This document shows positions 11,290 to 24,300 of a stretch of 64,000 nt of DNA, piece by piece (position 1 is the stretch's first letter; every line of letters starts with the position of its first letter). A model generated the notes under the pieces. It was not told the DNA's origin, did no database searches, and worked only from the letters and a program-made list of their open reading frames with translations. Location: assembly GCF_048771995.1 (NCBI RefSeq), contig NC_133026.1, positions 102,455,001-102,519,000 on the forward strand. Reading direction: 5' to 3'. A program made the translations under genes and the position numbers. Source of the DNA: Taeniopygia guttata. Its lineage: Eukaryota; Chordata; Aves; Passeriformes; Estrildidae.

Positions 11290-14200
11290 GTAGATTAAAA
11301 CTCAAGTCATTTCATGGTCTGAAAAGAGTGTCAATAAAAGTGAAATAATATTTGTACAGTTTAGTAAGGTGGGTTAACCTTTCAAAAAACATAGCAAATG
11401 CTTTGTGGAAAAAGAAATTACATTCACATGTCCTCTTGGCTTCGCAGAGGTAGTTTTATAATGCATCATGAAAGAGCTACAAATACATGTATTGTATAGA
11501 AAGTATGCTGATAGTTGCCCTGTGGCAGGTTTAAGAAAGGTGACAGCCAGAGTACACAGCAGAACGGTTGCTGTGTCAGTTTTGACATCTGTTTTGGAAG
11601 AATTTTGTCTGTCTCTAAAGCAGTGTGAACCTCAGTGTACAGTCACTTTGGAAGTGTTAGCTAGTCCACGTTGTGCTGAGCACATTGATGCTTTGAAGTG
11701 TCAAAAGCTGCTCAAGATATTTTAGCAATATATAAGCCCATTTCCTTTGAGAGAAGATTCAAGACAAGGCTGTGGGAGAGTGAAATTTCTTCTGGAAGAT
11801 TACACCCATTTCTATATTAAGTGGCAGAAAATCTTCCAGTCACTCTAGCCTTTGAAAATTATGATCTAAATTCTGAGTCTGCTTATATCCTTCCCCCAAG
11901 TGGGTGGCTGAAGCACAGGAATTGTCTCCACTAAAAACAAACTGATTGTGGATGCAGGTGAGGAAAGCTCTGGGCTGGAAAGAGCCTAGAAGAGTAACCA
12001 AAATGGGGAAGGCAGAGGAATGTGGTATGGCATGGAGAACTCTGCGCAGTTTAATCATTTTCCTGCACATGTTTCTTCTGTTCCCTGTAATAGCTTATTG
12101 TAATCTAAAATTCAGTTCATTATGAACTTTTTTTCCTATTCTGTTAATTTGAGAGACTTTTACAATTAGAATTCTTAAACCAAACTCATTTAATGTTCAA
12201 AAAGACAGAATTGTGGCTAATTAAAGATAACAGCAAATCAACCACATAAAACAATCACATGCTGTACTGAGTATGATTACAACAGCCACTGTATTGAGCA
12301 TTGTGAGATATATCTTCTGTTGCTGATGGGGGAATATGCTGTGTCTTCTCTGATATTGCAATTTCCACCCCCTTTGCTCAGGTAGCATTTTTCCATTTTT
12401 TTAAATGCTGTCATCCTGCAGATTAGTTGCAGGCAACAAGGCTTTTCATAGTCTGGTTCTAATTCCCCATTATGATACAGCACTGTGCCTTAGGCATTGC
12501 ACTGCAAGCAGTATCAAAGATTTACTTTCTACCAGTCAATGCTGCACAGGCACCAGAGCCAATTCTATCAACACTGCCTGCTTAAACAGCTATGGATGGT
12601 TCATCAACCCCCCATGTGCTAACAGAATAGCACACAATTCTCATCATTACTTTTCTTCACAATTTTCTTTATCCTTCAGTTTTGTTTTTCTTACTGAAGA
12701 TTTTAGCAGGCCACAATAGAGCGTATGCGGTTAATACGCAAGGCATAAAATAAGTTTGGAAACATGTTAATCAATTTGAGAGGAATTTTTAGGTACTGAA
12801 ATAACTGATTAGCATCCAAACTTGTGCATAGATGGAGACACACATTATCAGCATCAAATTAGATGTCAATTTAAACCTGCTAGCTGAACTCAAGCTCCCT
12901 TTCAAGAAAATCTTGGGATGTACAGACAGATACTCAAAAATAAAAAGCTTTGAACTCTGTTGTTGTAATAGGGATGACACTGAGAGTGTCTGGACTAAAA
13001 TTATTCCACTCAATATTCCACCATTAACCTTAAAGCCTGAGATTAATTTCACTTTATATAAACTAAATGAAAATCTGGAGCGTCAGATATAAGTAGTTAA
13101 GAGGGTCTACTTTTGTCTCAAGAGTGACCCTCATTTATGAGGTTGTGGATATAGATTTGAACAGGCATATCACGAATAGTCACACTAAAGTGTGAAATTT
13201 TTGAGAGTCAGTGACCTTCATATTTCAGACCATTACTACTAGCACAGAAATAAAATAATGGAACAAAGATACAGCTCATCTCTTGGAGGACTTAGCAATG
13301 TTTTAGGATACTTTGTCTGCTGACGGATGCTAACTAAGCTAGAATAGTAAACATAACCTTCAAGTGCTCCTCTTTGTGGAGAGCGTTTATCTGCTCAGCT
13401 AAACCAATGCAAAAGCCACAGCTTTGCCTAAGACATATAAGGCTCCAGTGCAAAAAATATAGCTGTTCTCTTTTAAGAAGCAAAACTACCTTTATTCTCA
13501 CTTATAATGGATTTGTTCTGAAATTATGGGAACATGAAAAAGAATTGCAGAATTCTCTTGCCAGTTTTGCTCACTTTCAGGGATTCTTGAGCTGTCAGAA
13601 GGGGACAGAAACTTACTGTTCATGAGAATCAAGCCCACTGTATTTAACTGCACAGAGAACTGTTCAAGAATGGATAAATCTAGTAAAAATAAAAGGTAAT
13701 CATTAATTAGATTTGGAATATATCACACACATCCCGGAACAAGGACCTTTTAATTAAAAAGGAGTTTACAGACTTCAGTTTTCCCTGTATGAAAAAGTCA
13801 TAGACTTTTATCTACTATTGTTCTTGGCAACCCATGCCAATCTGTAAATACTCTGGATTTTGTCCCAAAACCCTCCAGTAAATGACCTCATTAAAAATAT
13901 AACAGTACAGAATAAATTGGCAGAACATGATTGCAGCTTCCAAAAGGTGTAATCTTTTAATGTGGACAATTACTTTAGTAACTGGGAGCCAAATGCAGAT
14001 ATAGGTGGAGGTCTCTGCTACTTAATAGTAAAAGAAATATTCATATTTAATATCTGTTTGTGTCTGGATTTAGTCTGGCTTATACTGTCAATTGACTTAA
14101 TGAAGGTACTGCTAAGGCATTTTTTTCCAAAATGAATGTTTAAAATCTGTGAGGGTAATTTGGGAAAGCTTGTTATTTTGTAGACATAGCCGTCTTTTTG

Positions 14201-17200
14201 TATCTTCTTTTAATAATCAGGATATGTCTGGACATTTCTGAATTTCACAGATTAAGAAACATGTGAAATATTATTTGTACCAGAGGTCCTGGGTCACATC
14301 TCTTTACAGGAAAAGCAACAAAACCAGAGTTGATTTCATTCACATTTCTCAGCATGAGAACTTGGAAATAGAAATGTTACTATGAATAACAAGGAAAAAA
14401 GTAGATTTTTACTAAAGGACTACATTTCCTTAGAGCAGGATTACTATCATTCCAGTATTTCTGGTCTTCTGTTTCTCAAAGTACCAAGATATTACATATT
14501 CAGTGCAAACTGCTCAGAAATTAGGATGTTGGGACAGCTATTAAAAGTATTTCACATCAAGTCAAGTACTTTCTGATATTTTTATAGGTATAAAGGAAAG
14601 GATTTTTTTAAAAGACCATGATAAAAGCTTCATTTGGAAAATGTATGTTTACACCTTCAAACAGAAATACCTATAATTTTGATTATGTGAAGCCATTTTT
14701 TCTACAATATTTATTCAGCATTTGTGACAGTCACTTTGGCATCATCTCCTTCAGCATTCCCATTACAGCCAATTATTTTAGTACGTCAGAGTAATGCCGT
14801 GGAATCCCTTTGACATGGAAATCTCCCTGGGTTTGGGGACTGCTCTTGCTGCAAGGATCTGATTTCAGTAAGTAGGATGGACTAAGAGCTCAGTCCTGAA
14901 AACCCAATGCAGTCTTGCTGTTGCTTGCCATGGCAATCCCCAAGGAAAACCCCGGGGGGCCCAGATGCTAAAGTAGGAGCACCTGGTTTCCTGCCAGGGA
15001 GTGCATGGCTTCCTCCACACTCCAGCTTGGTGCTCTGGATTCACCCTGAAGGGGTTGAAGTTGACTGCCCATGTCCATGACTGCCTGCTTGCTCTGGCAC
15101 CTTGTGTTGAAGGGACAACCTGGACAGTTCCATGCTTGTTACCCAACACTGATAATATGGCTTTGGGTAGTGCTGGTCTTGGCGTGCATGAATGCTGATC
15201 CCCTGGTCTCAAAGTGTGGTGGGTCAGCTTTGGCTGCAAAGCCGTGTTCTTCCTCTCCCTCCTCATCAGTGCAGAGGGGAATGGATTAGTGCAAGGTGTG
15301 ATGAAGCCAGTGCAGCAGCAGGTTTCCTCTTCAGTTACATTTCTTTAATTTTCCCCTCAGACTCTTGTCACTCCTCTCACTTTATTAAAATTAAATCTGT
15401 TAAAAATGTTTTTACTGTTAGTTCAGCTGAAAACTGAGCTAGGGTCTCAGAGTGCTTTAGCTAGCTCATTCACAGTCTTTTTCTTTCTTCATTTTGTTTT
15501 TTTTTAATGGGGCTCTTGTGTAATACACTCACCGTTCCTCCACACAGAGCAATAATCCTCCATCACCAAGGTAAGAACTACCCCCATAGGTCTTCTTTTC
15601 TCCACATGAAATCTCACACAATATGGACATGTTATGGAAGTTTAAATGTCAGTATTCTTCCACAATGCCTGTTGATGATCAGGAATGGCAAGATGAGATC
15701 TTCATGAGTGCCAGACAGAAAGAGACAGCATATATTTGGTGTTTCTGGAAAGGGAGAATATAACTGCACCACTTAGGCTATCTGTCCTGTGATCATCTGC
15801 AGGCCTGCCTTCCTCCCTTATCTCCCCAATTTTTTTCATCCATGAGACAGGTGGAACAACAAGCTTTTAAGGCAGCAAAGGTAGGAAAGACAGAAGACTT
15901 GGAGGGTGGTGGGACTGGTGCTACCCCTTCAGAATCTGACTGCCAAAAGTAATGGCCCACAGAACATAGTCGCGTCCCTTAAGACTTGTTGGGGAAAAAA
16001 CCCAATTTTTCCGCCTTGCTGAAGGAGGGTTTACCTTCACCTTCAGCACTGATGTGCTGGTCCATGCTGAGTGGAAGAGGGAGCCTTGGCTTAGAGACTC
16101 ATGGTAGAGTGTAAACATTACAGGTGGAGGACAAGGGGTGGGGGCAGAGCAAGGGAGGGGTAGGCTGCCCCTATCCAAGCACACAGTTTTTAGGAAAAAA
16201 ACATGCCTTGTATGTGTATTGACTTTTTCATGGCATGCCCCAAGGGAGATAGAGCTACAGCTGCCGTGCCTGGTGAGTGCCTGTCTGGATTGCATTTGCT
16301 CCACCACCTGTTGCAAGTGAGAAGTCATATTGTCTATTGTAGAACTAACGACAGACGTTAATTGCAAGCAAATAAGCAAGGGCATGGCTGCAGCTCTGCT
16401 GGCTCTATTTTGACCAGCTGCAGCTCCACGAAGAGAGTGCCCAGGGGAGAAGAGAGAACCTAAGTCCTGGTAAGAGACTTTTCAGTAAAAGCAGAAGAGA
16501 AAATTCACTGTTTCCCCATATAGATAAAGGATAAAGAAGTAAATAAATAAATAGAATAGCTCTCCTTTAATTAATTTCTTCTAGCAAGCAGCTATATCTG
16601 AATTCCTCTTTTAGTTCAGAGGATTGCAGTTTATTTTTAGACACTGAAATTTGTACAGAAACCAACAGGTTTTCCTGACTAAATAAAGCATGGGAGAAAA
16701 AGCTGTAAGCATACGGTAGCCTTAGAAATCTTATATGCATGTTGCAGTGAAGATGGGAGAAAAACAGCTACTCTTGCTGAACACGTCACTGAATAATCCA
16801 CTCTGTTACCATGATAGCCACGCTGCTACCTTGAAAGAAATCAGGCTTGTTTTAATGTGGCATGATGGATGAAAAAAATAACCTCGGATCCACAAGGAGC
16901 TGGAGAAAGAACTAATCAATCATGTTCTGTTTCATTCTTTCTAAACAACTATTGTTGCTGATAACAGGTAAGTAAATAGAATTTATTATCCCAGTGGAGG
17001 AAAGCTGAATTAGTTGCCTGATGATAAGCTTCCACACCGTGAGCAAATTGCCTGTTTGCAGACACTCCAAGCTCGAGGGAATGTGTAAGGTCAGAGGTAT
17101 TCTTTCTGCTGAAACAGTGCACTTGGTTTTAAAGGCTGTGCAGCTGGTGATCCTCACCCAGCAGGGATTCACAGGCTGCATTTTGGGGCCTCTCTCGCTT

Positions 17201-17663
17201 GAAAACTTGGCTTGGCAGCACCAGTGTTTTTTATGTGGCCAGGCATTCCCTGCCCAGGAGCCCAGGATAAGGCTTCACAAATGTATGATTCAAACCTTTC
17301 TGAGCAAATCTAATGCTGTATACACTGGAAAGAACCTTCTGCAAGCTGCCATATGGGGCATAAGTCCCTTTGGTCTGGACAAACGGGGCTTGGTTGCTCA
17401 TGTGACTGATTGAGCAAGTGTGGGTGTGGGTGTGAATGTGGGCTGGGGGAGTCTGTCTCAGCTCACATACTCGCCACTGGCCAGATCTGATAGTGGGTCC
17501 AAAGTTATGCAATCTTCACATCCTGAAAATTGCATGAAAATGAACTATAGCACAGGTCCAAAGGCCATCTTAGTGCTTCCTCCAAGGGGAAGTTTGCTAT
17601 GGAATTATACCCCTTATACAGGCATATACCAGACAAAGTAAATAATGACCGGGTTGCTCACTT

Positions 17664-17687
17664 AAAAAAAATAAAATAAAATAAAAA
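17664..17687. repeat. (AAAAT)n microsatellite
   Basis: An A run followed by about three AAAAT units; a simple repeat. Confidence 0.9.
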
Positions 17688-20331
17688 GACCACAAAACAC
17701 AGTGAAGATGAGATAGTTCACAAATTCAGAAATCCCTGCAGGAACTGTCACTACAAGAATTTTATGAGTGATTAGTTGCTCATCAAGTTATTCCTCCCTT
17801 CTGCTTTTTCTCATATAGTTTCCCTGTTAACCTACTACTGCTCTATAAATACCTTTAATTACTGTGGAGCAAAATAAAATGTCTGCTACAGAAATGTGCT
17901 TTACAAGAGCAGCAAAAAATTTGAAGACTCAATTGGCCTCAGTGTGTGGGATCAGGCAAAGGTCATGTGGATGAAATATAACATGATCACCTAATAAAAC
18001 ACTCACAGGGAGTACACGCATGGAGAGTGTTCTGTCTGTTAACTCAGTATGGTTTTTTAAAATTTTGAGCGCTTTGCTCTGAAGTACTTTTTTTTTTTTT
18101 TCCCTTAATAAAAAGGCTCATTTGGAATTGTTCTGAAGGGCTTAATGATTTCTTCAAAGAACAGGCATGCATCATTTGAACTTTAGCAGTAGTATTGTTT
18201 ATACTCACAAGTACAGCATTAATCTTGGCTTCCTGATCGCTTTTACTTGTGGAATAGTGGCTTGCTAGACTGCAAGCAAGCCGTTTGGAAATGAGGGAAG
18301 GTGAGATTCACACGTTATTATTAGATTTCTTAGATATCGAACGGCAGAAAGGGTGGATATGCTCCTGGGATCTCTACCTCACTTCCTAGAGGGCAGAATG
18401 CCCCAGCAGCTACAGAACATCTGCCTCCATGATCTCTCTTTACTTTGCTCTTACCCACATAATTTGGTCTTTTATCCGTCCATCTCTACCACATACTCCA
18501 GTGTCCCCATACTTATCCCATGTGCACTTGTTCAGCCTCTCCAGCCCTACTCTAGTCCTCTTTTCCCACAAATGGATCACAAATGGATCCTCAGATGCAC
18601 TTCTTTAACACTCCTTCTTATTTTCAATCCCAGGCAGGAATTTCTGCCCCTCCAGCTGGCAGGAGATCCCACAGCAAGGTGCTGAGCTTCCTGCTTACAG
18701 GGTTTTGACTTGACCACTCCATATCTGGCTGTGGAGTAAGCTGGCTGCAGGCAGCATTTCAGAAGACAAGCTGCCTCCCCCAAAGCTGTGACATGGACAT
18801 CTAAACTGAAATAATTCATTTGTCAAGTAAGTCAAAAGAACTTTTAATGATGAGACCAGTTCCCTGCCTACAGGAGAAAAAGAAGAGGATGATCATAATA
18901 TTTCTTCAAATGAATAGGAAAGTAGATTCTTTCCTCATCCCATCCACCAAAGCTGTTCTGTTGTGAAAACTCTGGAAGGGGGAAAAGTCAGCTGGTAGAA
19001 GGTATTTTTTACATGGGTTGCTGCCCCACAGTTACTGTGCAAGGCAGTAAAAGTGGCTGTCAGGTGGAGACTGTCAGTCTGTGTCATGGTGGGGGTAGCT
19101 CTCCGTTCTGCCTGGTGTAGCAAACCTCTGCCAGCAAGGGGACAAATCTCTTGGATTTGCCAAGTAATGTCAAGCATTTACTCTGCTTCTCCCACAACCC
19201 TTTTGCAAAGAAAATGTTCTCTATTCAAATACCCAGTGTACCTTCTAAGACACCTAGATAGCCTCCCTTCCCTTCAAAGGGAGGTGTCCTGGCCATATTT
19301 GCAGATCAGTATTTGCAGAGGTAATGCCTTGTGTGGCTATCTCACTAGAGGAGATCCAAACTTGGCTGGAAGCAAGCCTTTTGTGATTCCCATCCTCACA
19401 GAGACACATAATAGAAGAGGACTGTGATCCAAAAGCTAAGCTTTCATTAATGCCAAAATAAAACTCATTTATAAATAGAATGTGAACCAGGTCATTCTTG
19501 CCAATCCAAGTTTGTAGACAGTCTGAAATAACAGCTCTGAGCAGTATATAAACTGTTCCCATTCTTCTCAATGTGGTGCTAACTAGGAAATCTAATTATC
19601 ACAATTTAAATGTCAGCATCATTAAATGTTTTGCTACTGAATACTCTAACAGAAACATCCAGCTTATATGCACTTATTACATTCCCAAACCACCTCCCAT
19701 ATTTTTCACCGTGTGCCAGATGTACCACCTGTCCTCTGCCCAGTCACCAAAACCTCCAGATTCCTCCCTACAATTTTACTACAAAGTAATTTAGCAATTT
19801 TCAATCTGACAGCCTGGGATTCATCTTGAAAATCTGGAGAGAAGGTAAATAAAATTTGGTGTTGAAACGAAAGCAGCGAGAAATCCATTGCATGTAGCAA
19901 TACTAATTTAATTGAATATAATACTGGTTTTAGTAATCTTTTTTACATTCTGTTTGACCCAGTAAGGTGTTCATGATTGCATTCATCTGGATCTGATGGC
20001 ATTTCAGACAGTGTCATTCCAGTTTGTTGAGGAGCTGGTAACAAAGATGTTGGCTAGAAAGATGAGGCAATGCGTAAGGGTAAATATTTGTCAGAAGAGC
20101 AGTTGCTGCTGGTTCCTCAGTACAAGCACTTTTCACTGTTTTTTGCATATGCTGTGCCAGAGGCCATATTGAGCAAATGGCTGTTAAAAAGTTGCAAATA
20201 AACTCGTGATTTATTTCACTATTCACCCAAAGCTTTTTTTTTTTTTTCCTGCTGAAGATAAGAACCTTTGTTTGAAACTCTTAAATCAAATGGTTTTTTG
20301 AAATAAAAATTGAAATTTCAGACTCACTCAT

Positions 20332-21385
20332 GACAGAATCATAGAATCATTAAGGTTGGAAAAGACCTTCAAGATCATTGAGTCCAATTGTTAAAAAAAC
20401 ATTGCCGAGCCCACCACTAAACCACATTCCCAAGTGCCATATCTACATACCTTTTAAACACCTCTAGGGAGGTTACTACCACTTCCCTGGGCAGCCTGTT
20501 CCAATGCCTGACAACCCTTTTCAGGAAGAAGTTTTACTACACCTCCCCTGGCACAACTTGAGGCCATTTCTTCTTTTTCTTTTGATTGGTGTTTTGGAGA
20601 AGAGGCTGACCACCACCTCATTACAACTTCCTTTCTGTTAGTTGTGGAGAAAAATGAGGTCTCTCATGAGGCTCCTTTTCTCCAGGCTAAATACCCCCAG
20701 CTCCCTCAGCTGCTCCTCACAGGACTAGTGCTCCAGACTCTTCACCAGCTCCATTGCCCTTCTCTGGACACATTCCAGCATCTCAATGTCCTTCCTGAAC
20801 TGAGGGGGCCAAGAAGTGATGCAGGATTCGAAGTGTGGCCTCACCAGTGCTGAGTACAGAGGGGACAATCACTGCCCCGGTCTTGGTGACTGCACTATTG
20901 CTGATACTGGCCAGGATGCCACAGGCCTTCTTGACCTCCTGAGTGCACACTGGCTCATATGTTCAGCCACTGTTGACCACCTCCCAAAGAATCTTTTCCC
21001 CCAGGCAGCTTTCCAGCCATGCTGCCCCAGCCTCTAGTTCTGCAGGGAGTGCAGAACCTAGCACTTGGTCTTGATAGAAGGGCAGTGAAGCTGGTGAAGG
21101 TGTGAGCACCCATCCTCATCCATGGCAAGTCAGTTGCTCTGCAAGAATATTGTAGGAAACAGTATCAACAGCTTTACAAAACTCTAGGTAGACAATATCC
21201 ACAGCCTTCCCCTCATCCACTAGGCAGGTCATCTTTTCACAGAAGGAGACTGGATTAGGCAATCAGCACCTTTGTTTCACAAGCCCCTGCTGGCTGATCT
21301 GCATGTGTCATGGCATTCAAGATGATCTTCTCCATGAGTTTCCACAGTACCCAAATCAGACTGACAGACTGACAGGCCTCTAGCA
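20332..21385 (-). mobile_element. CR1 LINE, 5'-truncated, minus strand, with 3' tail
   Basis: A CR1 copy of about 1.05 kb in minus orientation. The 3' end is intact and diagnostic: the + strand begins ACAGAATCATAGAATCAT and continues 'taaggttggaaaagacctt', the complement of the family's tail with its ATTCTATGATTCT repeat. Further on come the complements of the 3' UTR and of ORF2, including the region encoding the reverse-transcriptase motif LDFSKAFDTV (around 21,150-21,190) and the 'gtttccacagtacccaaatcagactgacag...caggcctctag' region near 21,338-21,381. The left part looks better preserved than the other copies in the window. The copy is 5'-truncated, the usual result of incomplete reverse transcription. 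Confidence 0.95.
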
Positions 21386-24300
21386 CGCCTGTAATGACCT
21401 AGAATTTGTATGTGCAGTGCGTAGACAAAAATTATTTTACTGAAATGCACGTTCTATGTATGAAAAAATCAAGAGATGAAGAGATGGATTGATGTAAAAC
21501 TGCCGTAGTATGTCTCTGAGCTGCTGAAGAGTTGGATTCCCTCAAAAACCCTGTTTTTGGCTGGAAGTGCACAATTCTGGCCTTTCTATCTGCTGCCACG
21601 CCCAAAGGGTGGCCATGCATGGCAGCCTGTGCGCCAAAGCAAGTCCTGTGGATGGAGTAGGCTGAGCTCTTACACAACTTCTGAACATGTTTGTAGCCAG
21701 TAGGTGAATGGTTCTGCCCATGACACAAGCCATGACATGTCTGTCCCAGGCAGATCTGATTCCAAATATAACATTGTTCAGTAGGAGAGACAGATCCAGA
21801 ACCAGCAGCCAAGACTTCTTGAGGAAAGGCACAGGCACCTAGCTTTGGCTGCTGGCAAAGGAATGTGTCCAAAGTAAGAATTGCGACCTGAAAAACATGT
21901 GAACAGAGCACCCATCCTCATGGGTCCTCCACTGATCACCATAGGTATCTTACATTGCGACACATCACTTCTCTGAGTGGTTGCCATTGCTTCTCTGGGT
22001 CATGGCAACATCCTTAAAATAATAGAATATATTATAGAATTAATCTCTTGAGATAATGGGTTTGAGGTAAGACTATGAGCTAGAGTTGCAGTCCTGAATA
22101 GAAGGACTGTATCTGAATTCCTGATGGTAAAACATATTTAGTGTGGATTACACTGCATTGCAGAGATGGCAGCAGTTGATGACACTTTACACTGATTCTT
22201 TAGTGTCTCTTGTATCAATAGATGTATAAACAGCTGCCACAGGAACGGTACAAATGGAGCAAAATGAACAACCAGGCCTCTGAACTATAGCCTTCTTTCC
22301 AGATGTTCATGTGAGACATGGGTTACAAAAAAATGTCTCCCTGATGATGTAATCTTGGACAGGAAGATAAAAGAGAGCTTCTTTTGTCAAAGCACCTGTA
22401 CTAATCACATGCTCTCTGTCCTTTAGATAATATCACTGCTGTCAAAATCAAATTTAATACTTCATAGTTTCAAATCAGGAAACATGAGTGTTCTCTCACA
22501 ATAATCTCTAGGTGAGATTCAAATTGCAATTCCCATTAAAATGTAGGCCACTGAAGTCTGTGTAGTTGTTCCAAGGTTTTTCAACTCAACAATTTGCTCA
22601 AAAAAGGGAAGGCACAGTTTTCACTGGTACCCACTGTAGACTACAAATAGATGCTAATTGTGATTTTGGAAACAACTAATCAATGAGCACATTAGCATAG
22701 GGACTTTATCTCCCATATAACTGCCATATAATTTCAAAAATCCCCTTGTTTGGTACTCCGAAGAGGTCCTCTACTCACTTAAGCTGATCAGCTTAATAAC
22801 TCCTTCTAAACTTGGTGTCTCAACCAAAAAGTGTAGTGTGGGCTACTGCTTGTTTTGGGTTACTTCCAAGAGCTAATTGATAGCTCTTTGGATGCAGCTT
22901 TGTCATCATTTTTGGAATGATACACCAATGAGGAAAAAAAAAAAAAAGTTTCATAGCCAGTCCACAGAGACCAAAAATCTCTTGTGAAGAATTTGGTGAG
23001 GAACCATAAGAGAACAATTCAGATGGAAACAGCATTGGATTTCTAAGGGTATTTTGTTCTTGTTACATCTTTTCATCTCTTTCCAGTCTGCTGATGCTCA
23101 GAGCAGAGAGTGTGTGGTCTCATTGCAGCCATCCAGAAGGAGAGAATTAGTGGTCTGCTCCATGACAAGATTAAAGAAGACAGACTTGTAAAATAAATAA
23201 AAGTTTAGTTGGATATGAGCATTGTCAGTGGGAATGAAAACCATCCCAAATTTTAAAGTACTATTTTAAAAGCTACCCATTAATAGAGAAAAAAATAAGA
23301 AAAATAACCAGATATTCAGTAGTGTGTCAGATCTTAAGCCTCTTTAGGGAAAAATAGTCTCCAGAGGTGAGGAACCGCTGCCGGAACATGTCTGCAGCAG
23401 GATCTGGAACTCATCTGTGAGTCTCAGGATGGTGCTGGCTGGAAGCGTAGTATTTCCAAGCAGGCAATGCTTTATTGTGTGCCATACTGCAAATACTTTT
23501 GCTGTTCTGATCTTACCAGACTGTGAACTATTTTCTTTCCTGCTCCTGGGGGATCTCACAAAGGAAAATTATAAACAAACAAAGCCTTTCTCTTTGTTCC
23601 CATGTCCTCTGACTGTTCAGTGAAGTTCTCCTATGAAGAAGAGGCCTGAACTGAAGCTGAATGGGCAAGCTGAGCTGAATAAATGCATTTTGATGAGCTG
23701 AGATCTCAGAAGTCCTCAGTGGTAAAAAGTGCATTGATACAGATCCATCAAAGCATTTAAAACCTATGTCCAAGGCTCTTAGTACTGGTGATATTTGACC
23801 TATAATGAAAGTAATTTACTTGGCATCATCCCTTCCAGAAAGAAAACACACTAATGGCTTGTTATTTGATAAGTGATTTCAGTGGAAACATTTCTCATTC
23901 TTGAATAAGGTTTTCATCCATAAAGAGAGTATCAAATCAATGGTAGAGGTCTTTGCTAAAGTGAAAAAATATTTGGAGACTCTTTGAAAAATCCTTTCCT
24001 TTGGCTCAGATAGTTTGCATAAAGCAACATGATGAGGTTTCCACTTTGAAAACTATTTTCCCTGAAAATAGGATAAGATTTTAAGCAAGAAAGTATCTTT
24101 TATGTGATATATCTTTTGCTCTAATAAATTATTTCTTCCTGCAAATGGTCTACTAATCAAAATAAAAAATGAATGTACTTTTTATTCTACCCATGTATGC
24201 TATTGTAATTCTACTTTATTCAGCTACTATAAAAAGAACTTCTTTTTTTCCTCAACTGTCTTTCTTTCCAATTGAACAAATATATAAACAAAATATGTAA

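Larger units (their letters stand above)
9717..20331. other. Non-coding DNA, no gene seen
   Basis: About 10.6 kb of mostly AT-rich sequence. Slightly GC-richer patches at 10,250-10,720, 14,870-15,300 and 15,900-16,450 carry open frames of up to 154 codons (minus strand, 15,921-16,385), but none shows a domain, composition or splice context that I recognise. There is a 19-base A run at 11,271-11,289 and an AAAAT microsatellite near 17,664-17,687. The patches could be worn transposon remnants too old to recognise by eye. Confidence 0.6.

Noticed and set aside
12789-13092. Open frames of 86 and 87 codons on opposite strands of the same segment
   Set aside because: They mirror each other and neither resembles a known protein or exon.
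21103-21919. Shared word GAGCACCCATCCTCAT at about 21,103 and 21,904
   Set aside because: A 16-base exact match between two places in 64 kb is expected by chance about half the time; the flanks do not match.
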